A stretch of DNA of 6,712 nucleotides, taken from Thermoproteota archaeon (GTDB lineage: Archaea > Thermoproteota > Methanomethylicia > Methanomethylicales > Methanomethylicaceae). Position numbers and translations under genes: made by a program. The notes beneath the pieces are model-generated. The model made no database searches. It saw only the letters and a list, made by a program, of their open reading frames with translations, and was not told the DNA's origin. Position 1 is the first letter of the stretch; every line of letters starts with the position of its first letter. Where the stretch lies: positions 1-6,712 of the forward strand of contig JASFYK010000052.1 of NCBI GenBank assembly GCA_030055545.1. Reading direction: 5' to 3'. Positions 1-5,066 of the stretch are shown piece after piece.

Positions 1-726
1 TTTACGAAATGCTGGTTCAATATCCAGTTGATCTTAGAGAGGTTGCCCGGGTACTCGACGAGTTCCTCGGACAGCGGGTAAAGGCTCGAGAAAACTTGGG
101 CAGTGTAATTCTTGAATTTTTCGATGTTGCGGTCAGTGTCTCCGCACCAGCCGCCGTACTTGCCATCAAGGATTTCGCCGTTACTTATGTTCACTTGGGA
201 GAAGTAGTACGATCCGCCAGGCCATGACACGCTCATTGTGACGGGTCCAGGCAGCTTTTCCGGCGGAGTCCCGCAGTCCATTTGACCCGTGGGCCTCTCT
301 ACGTTCGCGTGTGCAGCAATGTACAGATACACCCCGCACGGCCAACCGTTGGCAGCCAGATCGATGGCAAACGTCTCCGTCGAGGTGACTCCTGGGTCAT
401 AGGTTCGCTTGATCATAAACTGCCCCGGAACAGGACCGCCAGGGGTCTGCGGTATGCCTGCAAGGCTCGTGTTTGCGTGCAGGTGGATTCCCGTGATCCG
501 CCATCCGTCTGCAATTGCGTTGTCAAACAGCACGTATTTCACAGAGGTGCGTATCGTTGTGCCAGACGAGAACCTCGCCCACGTATATGTTCTGCCCCGC
601 AATGAGGGGGTAGTGCGTGGCGTCGGCTTCGGTGTTCCCGTAGCCGGCTCTGACCGATATTAAGGCTACAGGGTAAGCAGCTAAAAGCATCGTAACTATC
701 AGTAGTGCTAACACTGTTTTCTTCAT
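1..726 (-). pseudogene. Secreted/surface protein gene with one apparent frameshift; 3' end outside window
   Basis: The gene starts at ATG 726-724 with AGGAGGAG five bases upstream. Residues 1-27 (MKKTVLALLIV...) are a signal peptide. The first frame, 726-541, carries AGQNIYVGEVLVW and NDTHLC, then meets TGA five codons later. The next frame, from 539 to the left edge, has no stop and continues the same protein: KYVLFDN, DGWRITGIHLH, SLAGIP, PVPGQF, YLYIAAHANV, GGWCGDTDRNI, VFSSLYP and NLSKINWILNQ. From memory, this order of motifs is typical of archaeal surface proteins of unknown function. Several N-x-S/T sites suggest N-glycosylation. The product is probably exported and cell-surface. The break could be a real 2-base loss, an assembly error or, less likely, recoding. 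Coding quality on both sides is good, so the gene is recently broken or intact in reality. No enzymatic function can be assigned. Confidence 0.75.
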
Positions 727-731
727 AAATT

Positions 732-783
732 CTCCTCCTAAAATAGTCCTCTAGGAGTATAATCGAAACTATCCATATAAAAG
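732..783 (-). promoter_or_regulatory. Promoter and ribosome binding site of the surface-protein gene
   Basis: On the minus strand, CTTTTATAT at 783-775 is a good archaeal TATA box and predicts transcription starting near 750-755. AGGAGGAG at 739-732 is a strong Shine-Dalgarno site, five bases from the ATG. Most other genes here have weak or no such site, so this one is probably translated from a leadered mRNA. CTCCTA (757-752) and TAGGAG (740-735) form an inverted repeat that includes part of the ribosome site. Confidence 0.6.
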
Positions 784-860
784 TTGTTAATTTCAATTTT
801 TTAAATTTATTTATTGTTTTTATGTACACCAAAAATACAATTATTGTTATATTTGTAATT

Positions 861-1104
861 CTATACAACATTTAAACAGCTGAACACCGAGAGGAATAGG
901 GTCGATGCCAAGAGGAGAATGGCACAGCCTGCAGCCAAGTTGCGTACAGCTGCAACTTGAACTGTTGCGGTCGGCACGGATTCATCGTTTGGAGGCATAA
1001 GGACGCTGCAGTCGTGGACGCGTAAGTTTGTAAATTCAGCCCAACACTATAGCCAAGAACCAGAGACAGCGCCTACCATCAGGGATGGATCAGTATACCG
1101 AAAA
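861..1104 (-). other. Possible remnant of a membrane-protein gene, broken frames
   Basis: No intact gene is visible. On the minus strand, the frame from 1046 to TAG 863-861 reads 61 codons. From an ATG at 998 this gives 45 residues, with VPTATVQVAAVRNL followed by the hydrophobic stretch AAGCAILLLASTLFLSVF. Just upstream, two other frames read hydrophobic pieces (DPSLMVGAV, then LSLVLGYSVGLNL) interrupted by stops. Joined, they would make a two-helix membrane segment with a polar loop. The pattern Q..A.RN....ILLLAST loosely recalls the DUF599 membrane family, but this is a memory-based resemblance and weak. The 45-residue ORF could also be a genuine small protein; it has no visible ribosome site. 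Confidence 0.22.
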
Positions 1105-1123
1105 TTCGAGCAGATTTACAAGG

Positions 1124-1276
1124 TCATCTCCTTAAGATCTTAAGCAACATCATGGCGCACAGGAAGCCTGCCACGAAAGAGGGCACCCCGATCTCAGGCC
1201 TCTCAATCGTCCCGCTGATAAATAGCAGCAATACGAACAGGAAGACGGAGATCATCACAAGCCTTAGAGCGTCCAT
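1124..1276 (-). CDS. Possible small membrane protein, 50 aa, two predicted helices
   Basis: From ATG 1276-1274 this frame encodes 50 residues ending at TGA. Residues 6-21 (LVMISVFLFVLLLFIS) and about 32-47 (PSFVAGFLCAMMLLKI) are hydrophobic and would form a helical hairpin around a charged turn (TIERPEIG). The tail KILRR is positive, suggesting a cytoplasmic C-terminus. A TTG at 1306 would add ten residues. The frame is closed upstream by TAG at 1321-1319. TTTTAT near 1318-1313 could serve as a TATA box for a short leader. No family is recognised. The segment just upstream in another frame (IVLSVVAVFLGSVVS) is also hydrophobic, so this may be the surviving end of a frameshifted, longer membrane protein. 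Whether it is expressed is uncertain. Confidence 0.35.
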   Translation of the reverse strand: MDALRLVMISVFLFVLLLFISGTIERPEIGVPSFVAGFLCAMMLLKILRR

Positions 1277-1306
1277 ATGAAACGACCGATCCAAGAAACA
1301 CTGCAA

Positions 1307-1490
1307 CCACTGATAAAACTATGCTCGATGGGAAAGATTAGAACGCTTAACGGGTCAAGGTCAGGACTCGAAGAATGAGCTTCCGTATGGAATCTTATGG
1401 CTCGACTCTGTCGCAGAGTGGGACATGAGGAATATATCAACATATGTTCCAGTCTCACGTATCAGCCTGAACCTCACTACTCCCTACCCC
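1307..1490. other. Intergenic stretch with no supported gene
   Basis: Open frames here are short and of biased composition, with no start site signals or recognisable motif. A short perfect inverted repeat, ACTCTG-TCG-CAGAGT, lies at 1405-1419, without a following T-tract. Together with the flanking regions, this makes 727-1620 the least gene-dense part of the window. Confidence 0.4.
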
Positions 1491-1500
1491 ATATAAATTT
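1491..1500 (+). promoter_or_regulatory. Orphan TATA box, plus strand
   Basis: ATATAAATTT, preceded by CCCC, is a near-ideal archaeal TATA box on the plus strand. It predicts transcription starting near 1521. No plus-strand coding region follows. Instead there is a small hairpin (ACTGG-ATC-CCAGT, 1520-1532) and then a strong T-tract (T8 at 1560-1567, a G, and T5 at 1569-1573). It could drive a short RNA of about 50 nt, or it could be a chance AT-rich motif. Confidence 0.3.
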
Positions 1501-1596
1501 CCAGCCAATTTAGTCGTTGACTGGATCCCAGTAATACTTCCAATAGAAGGAATAAAAACTTTTTTTTGTTTTTGGAGTACTGTTTAATTGTTAAAT

Positions 1597-1603
1597 AAAA
1601 AAA
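1597..1603 (-). terminator. T-tract terminator of msrA
   Basis: Seven Ts on the minus strand lie 17 bases after the msrA stop codon, in an AT-rich context. This matches the hairpin-independent oligo-T terminators of archaea. Confidence 0.6.
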
Positions 1604-1620
1604 CATTTATAATTGCGGTT

Positions 1621-2076
1621 TCAATGCCTTTCGAAGTACTTCTGGTGGTACTCCTCGGCCCTGTAGAACTTTGATGCAGGAGAAATCTCGGTTACCACAG
1701 GTCTTTTGAACCTGCCCGACCTATCGAACTGCTCCTTCATCTTCAACGCGGCTTCCCTCTGAGCAGGCGTGTGGTAAAAGATGACTGAGCGGTACTGGCT
1801 CCCGACGTCGGGCCCCTGCCGGTCTAGTGTCGTCGGGTCGTGGTTCTCCCAGAACACCTTCAGGAGCTGCTCGTAGGAGACCCTATCAGGGTCGTACAAG
1901 ACCTGGACGACCTCCGCGTGTCCGGTCTTTCCGGTGCAGACGTCCTTGTAGGTTGGGTTCTCGTAGTCGCCGCCCATATATCCCACGGCTGTGGAGAGGA
2001 CTCCGTCGACCTTGCTGAATACGTGTTCGGCTCCCCAGAAGCACCCCATCCCGAAGGTTGCGACCTCGATAGGCAT
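1621..2076 (-). CDS. msrA: Peptide methionine sulfoxide reductase MsrA
   Basis: MsrA reduces the S-epimer of methionine sulfoxide in oxidised proteins and in free form, with electrons usually supplied by thioredoxin. It is a cytoplasmic repair enzyme. The 151-residue protein carries the catalytic GCFWG motif near its start (Cys12), then VGYMGGDYENPTY, VCTGKTGHAEVVQV (second cysteine, Cys47, a possible resolving residue), FWENHDPTT, GSQYRSVIFY and the C-terminal YRAEEYHQKYF. All are classic family blocks, and the length is typical of a single-domain MsrA. There is no MsrB fusion. ATG 2076 places the catalytic motif at the usual distance from the N-terminus, and no Shine-Dalgarno site is visible. 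It diverges from the mscL gene, and a T-tract follows its stop. Confidence 0.97.
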   Translation of the reverse strand: MPIEVATFGMGCFWGAEHVFSKVDGVLSTAVGYMGGDYENPTYKDVCTGKTGHAEVVQVLYDPDRVSYEQLLKVFWENHDPTTLDRQGPDVGSQYRSVIFYHTPAQREAALKMKEQFDRSGRFKRPVVTEISPASKFYRAEEYHQKYFERH

Positions 2077-2136
2077 TTTATTCCACAGAGATTATAAACA
2101 TGAAGCCGCAATAATAAGCTTTAAAGAATTTATTGG
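2077..2136. promoter_or_regulatory. Divergent promoter region between msrA and mscL
   Basis: These 60 bases must hold both promoters. Two TATA-like elements are present: ATTATAAAC at about 2091-2099 and CTTTAAAG at about 2119-2126. Both are nearly symmetric and could work in either direction. The simplest reading is that 2091-2099 serves mscL (start near 2121, leader about 16 nt) and 2119-2126 serves msrA (start near 2096, leader about 20 nt). The two transcripts would then overlap at their 5' ends. The assignment is inferred from spacing only. Confidence 0.5.
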
Positions 2137-2529
2137 GTGATCCAATTGGCAGATGAAATGCTTGAGGAGCTTAAGCAAATAAGGAAACTTCTCGAACCGA
2201 AACCGGCACCACCACCGCCACCACCTCCTAAGGGACTTATCAACGAGTTCAAGGAGTTCATAAAGAACTACAAGGTCATGGGGCTTGCAGTGGCATTCAT
2301 CCTCGGTTTGTACTTGGGCGCTTTGACGCAGTCGCTTGTCAAGGACATACTGATGCCGCTGATAGGGCTTGCGCTGCCCGGAATGGCCGATTTGGCGACG
2401 CTCGAGGTAGCCGTTGGCAGCCAGATATTCAGGGTTGGCAGCTTCCTGGTCGCTGTGATCACGTTCATCATCGTTGCATTCGTAATCTTCGTGCTGGTCA
2501 AGATAACAAAGAGAATCGGGATCGAGTAA
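2137..2529 (+). CDS. mscL: Large-conductance mechanosensitive channel, MscL-type, with proline-rich N-terminal extension
   Basis: MscL is a homo-oligomeric inner-membrane channel that opens under membrane tension and releases solutes during hypo-osmotic shock. The 130-residue protein has a charged amphipathic helix (about 5-20), a proline run (P25-P31), an S1-like amphipathic helix (EFKEFIKNYK), TM1 (about 47-67), the conserved SLVKDILMPLIGL, a short periplasmic loop, and TM2 (about 98-122) ending in KITKRIGIE. Compared with bacterial MscL, TM1 keeps L50, G57 and G61 (E. coli L19, G26, G30), but Phe54 sits where the gate residue V23 is. The usual C-terminal cytoplasmic helix is missing. The GTG start at 2137 gives the full helix. 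ATG at 2158 (Met8) is an alternative and would shorten it. A T-tract follows the stop. Confidence 0.9.
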   Translation: MIQLADEMLEELKQIRKLLEPKPAPPPPPPPKGLINEFKEFIKNYKVMGLAVAFILGLYLGALTQSLVKDILMPLIGLALPGMADLATLEVAVGSQIFRVGSFLVAVITFIIVAFVIFVLVKITKRIGIE

Positions 2530-2538
2530 GCTCAATTA

Positions 2539-2546
2539 TTTTTTTT
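2539..2546 (+). terminator. T-tract terminator of mscL
   Basis: Eight Ts begin ten bases after the mscL stop codon in an AT-rich setting, the usual archaeal oligo-T termination signal. Confidence 0.6.
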
Positions 2547-2608
2547 AACTATACCTTTTAACATCCCCGCCCAAAGATACCGGATTTGCGACTAGAGCCA
2601 GTTTAGGG

Positions 2609-2616
2609 TTAAATAC
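2609..2616 (+). promoter_or_regulatory. TATA box of rpiA
   Basis: TTAAATAC lies about 35 bases before the rpiA ATG. It predicts a transcript starting near 2638, with a leader of roughly nine bases. No Shine-Dalgarno site is seen, consistent with near-leaderless translation. Confidence 0.5.
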
Positions 2617-2647
2617 ACCGAGCGACCATTATTGAGATGATCAATCT

Positions 2648-3331
2648 ATGGCGTCAGTTGGTAAATTGAAGGCTGCCGAAGCAGCGTTGAAAGAAGTTGC
2701 GGATGGGCAGGTGCTCGGGATCGGGACGGGCTCAACCGTCGCCGTCTTCATAGGGCTGCTGGGCAGGAAGGTCAAGGAAGAGGACTGGGACCTCCTGTGC
2801 GTCCCCACATCATACCAGTCAGCATACCTGGCGGTCGAGAACGGGCTGCGCCTGACTACTCTCGACGAGCATCCCACACTGGACTTGGCTATTGACGGGG
2901 CGGACGAGGTCGACCCCGATCTGAACCTGATAAAAGGCGGGGGAGCAGCGCTGACGAAGGAGAAGGTCGTCGATTCTTCGGCGAAGAGGTTCGTGGTTAT
3001 CGCTGATAGCACGAAGCTCGTCGAGAGGCTAGGGAAGTTCCCGCTCCCAGTGGAGGTACTTCCTTTCGCGAGGATGAAGGTGTTGCGCGTTTTAGCAGGG
3101 ATGGGGTGCGTTCCGAAGCTCCGGGACGGCGGCGACAGGAAGGACGGGCCGCTTGTGACCGACAACGGGAACTTCATAGTGGATGCTGCGTTCGGCGAGA
3201 TCCGTGACCCAAAGGCACTCGAGATTGAGATAAAGAGGGTTCCCGGCGTTGTAGAGGTGGGCCTTTTCGTAGGGTTGGCGCAATGCGCGTACCTGGGAAA
3301 CGCCTCCGGGGTCAGGACCATCAGCAGATAA
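2648..3331 (+). CDS. rpiA: Ribose-5-phosphate isomerase A
   Basis: RpiA interconverts ribose 5-phosphate and ribulose 5-phosphate in the cytoplasm. In archaea it mainly supplies ribose for nucleotides, working with the ribulose monophosphate or non-oxidative pentose phosphate reactions. The 227-residue protein is full length. It shows GIGTGST (24-30, phosphate loop), TSYQS (54-58), DGADE (83-87), LIKGGGAAL (94-102), EK (105-106), IADSTK (118-123) and DNGN (172-175). Asp83, Asp86, Lys96 and Glu105 correspond to E. coli Asp81, Asp84, Lys94 and Glu103, so the active site is complete. ATG 2648 gives the expected N-terminus. The gene stands alone. Its stop lies only 18 bases before a convergent tRNA gene, and no T-tract separates them. 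A long open frame opposite it is a codon-bias shadow. Confidence 0.97.
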   Translation: MASVGKLKAAEAALKEVADGQVLGIGTGSTVAVFIGLLGRKVKEEDWDLLCVPTSYQSAYLAVENGLRLTTLDEHPTLDLAIDGADEVDPDLNLIKGGGAALTKEKVVDSSAKRFVVIADSTKLVERLGKFPLPVEVLPFARMKVLRVLAGMGCVPKLRDGGDRKDGPLVTDNGNFIVDAAFGEIRDPKALEIEIKRVPGVVEVGLFVGLAQCAYLGNASGVRTISR

Positions 3332-3349
3332 CGAAATGACTCGACGTAG

Positions 3350-3456
3350 TGCCGGGGACGGGACTCGAACCCGCGATTTCCGGATCTCCCATCGAGCGCC
3401 TTGTCCAGGTCTGAGATTATGAGTCCGGCGCTCTAGCCAGCCTGAGCCACCCCGGC
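3350..3456 (-). tRNA. tRNA-Met (CAU), elongator, with a 32-nt intron
   Basis: The minus strand folds into a complete cloverleaf once the intron is removed (75 nt mature, no CCA encoded). The acceptor GCCGGGG pairs with CCCCGGC; the D arm is GCTC/GAGC; the anticodon arm is CCGGA-CTCATAA-TCCGG; the T arm is GCGGG-TTCGAGT-CCCGT; and A73 is the discriminator. The anticodon CAT is at 3421-3419. The G1-C72 start and overall sequence match archaeal elongator tRNA-Met rather than the initiator, which starts A1-U72. An Ile2 tRNA, whose CAU is modified to agmatidine, is less likely. ATTAAAATAG at 3490-3481 is a TATA box that would start transcription about four bases before the mature 5' end. Confidence 0.93.
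3386..3417 (-). other. tRNA-Met intron at position 37/38 with bulge-helix-bulge
   Basis: The 32-nt intron lies between A37 (3418) and A38 (3385). Its cut sites form a canonical archaeal bulge-helix-bulge. CTCA of the anticodon loop pairs with TGGG near the intron 3' end (one G-T pair), leaving 3-nt bulges TA|A and AG|A at the exact places where the splicing endonuclease should cut. The inner intron helix is poor. Confidence 0.88.
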
Positions 3457-3480
3457 ATTGGAGTTTTTTACAACAATCGG

Positions 3481-3490
3481 CTATTTTAAT
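3481..3490 (-). promoter_or_regulatory. TATA box of tRNA-Met
   Basis: ATTAAAATAG on the minus strand is centred about 30 bases before the mature tRNA 5' end, a standard spacing for archaeal tRNA promoters. Confidence 0.5.
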
Positions 3491-3553
3491 CCTTCTGACG
3501 CGCCGGAAGGGCAGGCGCCTCCCAACAAATCAGCATAGACGGGCATAGGAATA

Positions 3554-3562
3554 TTTTTAAAT
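3554..3562 (+). promoter_or_regulatory. TATA box of tRNA-Thr
   Basis: TTTTTAAAT is centred about 38 bases before the tRNA-Thr 5' end. It predicts a start near 3584 and a leader of about 12 bases to be removed by RNase P. The stretch between the two divergent tRNA promoters (3491-3553) shows no gene. Confidence 0.5.
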
Positions 3563-3595
3563 CATGTTCCAGAATAATCCGAGATGCCAGATTTT

Positions 3596-3672
3596 GCCCT
3601 AGTAGCTCAGCCCGGCAGAGCGACGGTTTTGTAAACCGTTGGTCGGGGGTTCAAACCCCCCCTAGGGCTCCA
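3596..3672 (+). tRNA. tRNA-Thr (UGU), intronless
   Basis: This is a complete cloverleaf: acceptor GCCCTAG with CTAGGGC, D arm GCTC/GAGC, anticodon arm ACGGT-TTTGTAA-ACCGT with anticodon TGT at 3630-3632, variable loop TGGTC, and T arm GGGGG-TTCAAAC-CCCCC. U73 as discriminator is typical of archaeal tRNA-Thr. CCA follows directly at 3670-3672, so the 3' end seems to be encoded, unlike in the neighbouring tRNA-Met. No intron is present. Confidence 0.96.
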
Positions 3673-3688
3673 TCCTCCTCGAGCCGCC

Positions 3689-3721
3689 AAAAATATCCCC
3701 AAAAAATTGGGAGTGCTTTTT
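3689..3721. terminator. Bidirectional terminator between tRNA-Thr and the Sm-like gene
   Basis: CCCAA (3698-3702) and TTGGG (3707-3711) form a 5-bp stem with an AAAA loop. On the plus strand, T5 at 3717-3721 follows and would end the tRNA-Thr transcript. On the minus strand, T6 (3706-3701) and T5 (3693-3689) follow the stop of the convergent small gene. Confidence 0.5.
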
Positions 3722-3724
3722 GAA

Positions 3725-3946
3725 TCAGGAGTGCGGACCGCCGGATGCCCAAGGCTGCTTCTTCTTCCAGATAGCTACTATCTTGTCGATCGCAATGTGA
3801 GTGTAGACGCCTTTTTCAGTCTCGAGAGTAAGGACCCCGTCGGCGCACGCAACGATCTTCCCCGAGAATTTGTCGCTCCATCCGCAGTAGACATCTACTT
3901 CCATATTCAACAGGTGCCCAACTATGAATGCCTCCAATATCTTCAC
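3725..3946 (-). CDS. Small Sm-like beta-rich protein, hypothetical, 73 aa
   Basis: The 73-residue protein has alternating short beta-strand patterns: MEVDVYCGWS, KFSGKIVACA, DGVLTLETEKG, VYTHIAIDKIVAIW. This order, with a strand-Gly-strand core and a final I..I motif, resembles an Sm/Lsm or Hfq-like small barrel. I recall similar short conserved proteins of unknown role in archaea. RNA binding is possible but not shown. The chosen GTG start (3946) has GGAG ten bases upstream and a TATA box, CTATAAAAA, at 3996-3988. ATG 3904 is an alternative that would remove a mostly hydrophobic 14-residue N-terminus and leave the barrel intact. It sits downstream of the arrestin/zinc-ribbon gene but has its own promoter and a terminator between them. 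Confidence 0.75.
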   Translation of the reverse strand: MKILEAFIVGHLLNMEVDVYCGWSDKFSGKIVACADGVLTLETEKGVYTHIAIDKIVAIWKKKQPWASGGPHS

Positions 3947-3987
3947 CCCAAATATACTCCGATTGCACGCAGATATGCTTTTCAGGA

Positions 3988-3996
3988 TTTTTATAG
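3988..3996 (-). promoter_or_regulatory. TATA box of the Sm-like gene
   Basis: CTATAAAAA on the minus strand predicts a start near 3966 and a leader of about 20 bases containing GGAG, in agreement with the GTG start at 3946. Confidence 0.5.
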
Positions 3997-4014
3997 TAAA
4001 AATAACTACATTCT

Positions 4015-4021
4015 AAAAAAA
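4015..4021 (-). terminator. T-tract terminator of the arrestin/zinc-ribbon gene
   Basis: Seven Ts on the minus strand lie about 17 bases after the TAA of the 342-residue gene, and a further T5 follows (4002-3998). This separates it from the small gene downstream. Confidence 0.55.
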
Positions 4022-4037
4022 TTGGAAGGTCTCCGAA

Positions 4038-5066
4038 TTATGCGAGCTTCTCCCCGCAGTTGCCGCAGAATTTCGTCCCAGGCGGGTTCTTCTCGCCGCA
4101 CTTGGGGCAAACGGGTTGCTCCGGCTTCTTTATCGGAGTGCCGCAGTTAGGGCAGAACTTGAAGTTCTCGGGGACCTCCGCCTTGCAGCTGGGGCATGCC
4201 TGCTTCGATGGCGGCATTAGGCTGCTCCCGCAGTTTCCGCAGAACTTCGTGTTCACGGGGTTCTTCGCACCGCAGGAGGGGCAGATGACCACCTGCTGGG
4301 GCATTTGGGCCCCCGCCTGTCCCATCTGCTGGGCGAGTATGAAGGGCATGCCCAGCCCGACGCCTGCCCCGAGGCCGGCCGCGGCTGCGCCCCCTCCTTG
4401 GCTATCCTTCAGTTCTGAGGCGGTCTCCTTCATGTACTGCATCATCATCGCCTGTTGCCCCATTCCCGAGGCGAAGCGCCTGGCCTCCTCAGGGATCTTT
4501 ACCCCTTCGAAGACCGCGTCGATGATCCTTAGCCCAACCCCGGCTGCCTCCTGAGCTTTGGGCTTGGGGATGGAAACGCGTATCTCTTTAATGGTCTCGA
4601 GATCGGGCCTCCCGGCGACCGCGACTGTGGCCTTGACCGCCCAAGTCCTCTGCAGCCAAGAGCCGTCCTGCCTCCCTCCCTGGTAACTTGGCCCGAGATG
4701 GGATGGGATGAAGAACCTGAACTGGAACCTCCCGCTGTAATCCTTGGATGCCTTGAATGGGCCCGAAGCAGGGGCAGGATTGCTGTGCATCAGCAGTTCT
4801 ATCTCCACGGGTCTAGCCGTGCGGGCCAGTGAGTTCACAGGGCTGTATATCCGGGTCTGGTCGTCCCCCGAGTAGTCAAGCAGGGTGCCCTTCACCCTTT
4901 CCCTGCCGACCAGATCGACGTTCACGGACTGGACATCGAAGTCCTCAAGGCATTTCAGTACGACACTACCTTCCAGCGTCTCGCCTAGGTCAAACTCCTC
5001 TTTTCCCAGCTCGATCAGCAACTCGGCCCTTGGAGGCGACAATGACTTGAAGAGGGGCAAGCGCAT
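4038..5066 (-). CDS. Arrestin/Spo0M-like domain protein with three C-terminal zinc ribbons
   Basis: This 342-residue cytoplasmic protein of unknown function has a modular layout. Residues about 12-168 look like an arrestin or Spo0M-type beta-sandwich: AELLIELGKEEFDLGETLEG opens it, later come SGRFQFRFFIPSHLGPSYQG and WAVKATVAVAGRPDLE, and EIRVSIPKP closes it. A helical segment (about 175-222, rich in Gln and Met) and a Gly/Ala-rich hydrophobic stretch (225-255) follow, similar to tails of SPFH/virion-core-like proteins. Three CxxC...CxxC ribbons end the protein: C262/C265/C276/C279, C291/C294/C305/C308 and C320/C323/C334/C337. All twelve cysteines are present. The ATG at 5066 has GGAGG only two bases away, so TTG 5060, at better spacing, is possible. 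Adaptor or scaffold behaviour is an inference from the folds. It diverges from a membrane zinc-ribbon gene. Confidence 0.85.
   Translation of the reverse strand: MRLPLFKSLSPPRAELLIELGKEEFDLGETLEGSVVLKCLEDFDVQSVNVDLVGRERVKGTLLDYSGDDQTRIYSPVNSLARTARPVEIELLMHSNPAPASGPFKASKDYSGRFQFRFFIPSHLGPSYQGGRQDGSWLQRTWAVKATVAVAGRPDLETIKEIRVSIPKPKAQEAAGVGLRIIDAVFEGVKIPEEARRFASGMGQQAMMMQYMKETASELKDSQGGGAAAAGLGAGVGLGMPFILAQQMGQAGAQMPQQVVICPSCGAKNPVNTKFCGNCGSSLMPPSKQACPSCKAEVPENFKFCPNCGTPIKKPEQPVCPKCGEKNPPGTKFCGNCGEKLA

Noticed and set aside
539..871. 110-codon minus-strand frame overlapping the surface-protein gene start
   Set aside because: It combines Ile/Phe/Lys codons of AT-rich promoter DNA with an out-of-frame reading of the real gene. 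It has no start signal.
1405..1419. Inverted repeat ACTCTG-TCG-CAGAGT
   Set aside because: The stem is short, with no T-tract or gene boundary beside it. It is likely chance.
1264..1458. 64-codon minus-strand frame
   Set aside because: Its composition is random-like, with no ribosome site, no motif and a mixed hydrophobic/polar pattern unlike the neighbours.
2641..3321. 226-codon open frame opposite rpiA
   Set aside because: It is the reverse complement of a certain gene with strong codon bias. The product is a Ser/Pro/Thr-rich sequence without motifs.
3707..4150. 147-codon plus-strand frame over the Sm-like gene
   Set aside because: It lies antisense to two minus-strand genes with better promoters and composition. 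It resembles no known family.
4060..4554. 164-codon plus-strand frame inside the arrestin/zinc-ribbon gene
   Set aside because: Its repeats (PQNF..GFF.P, QLGQ) are the antisense of the CxxC zinc-ribbon codons.
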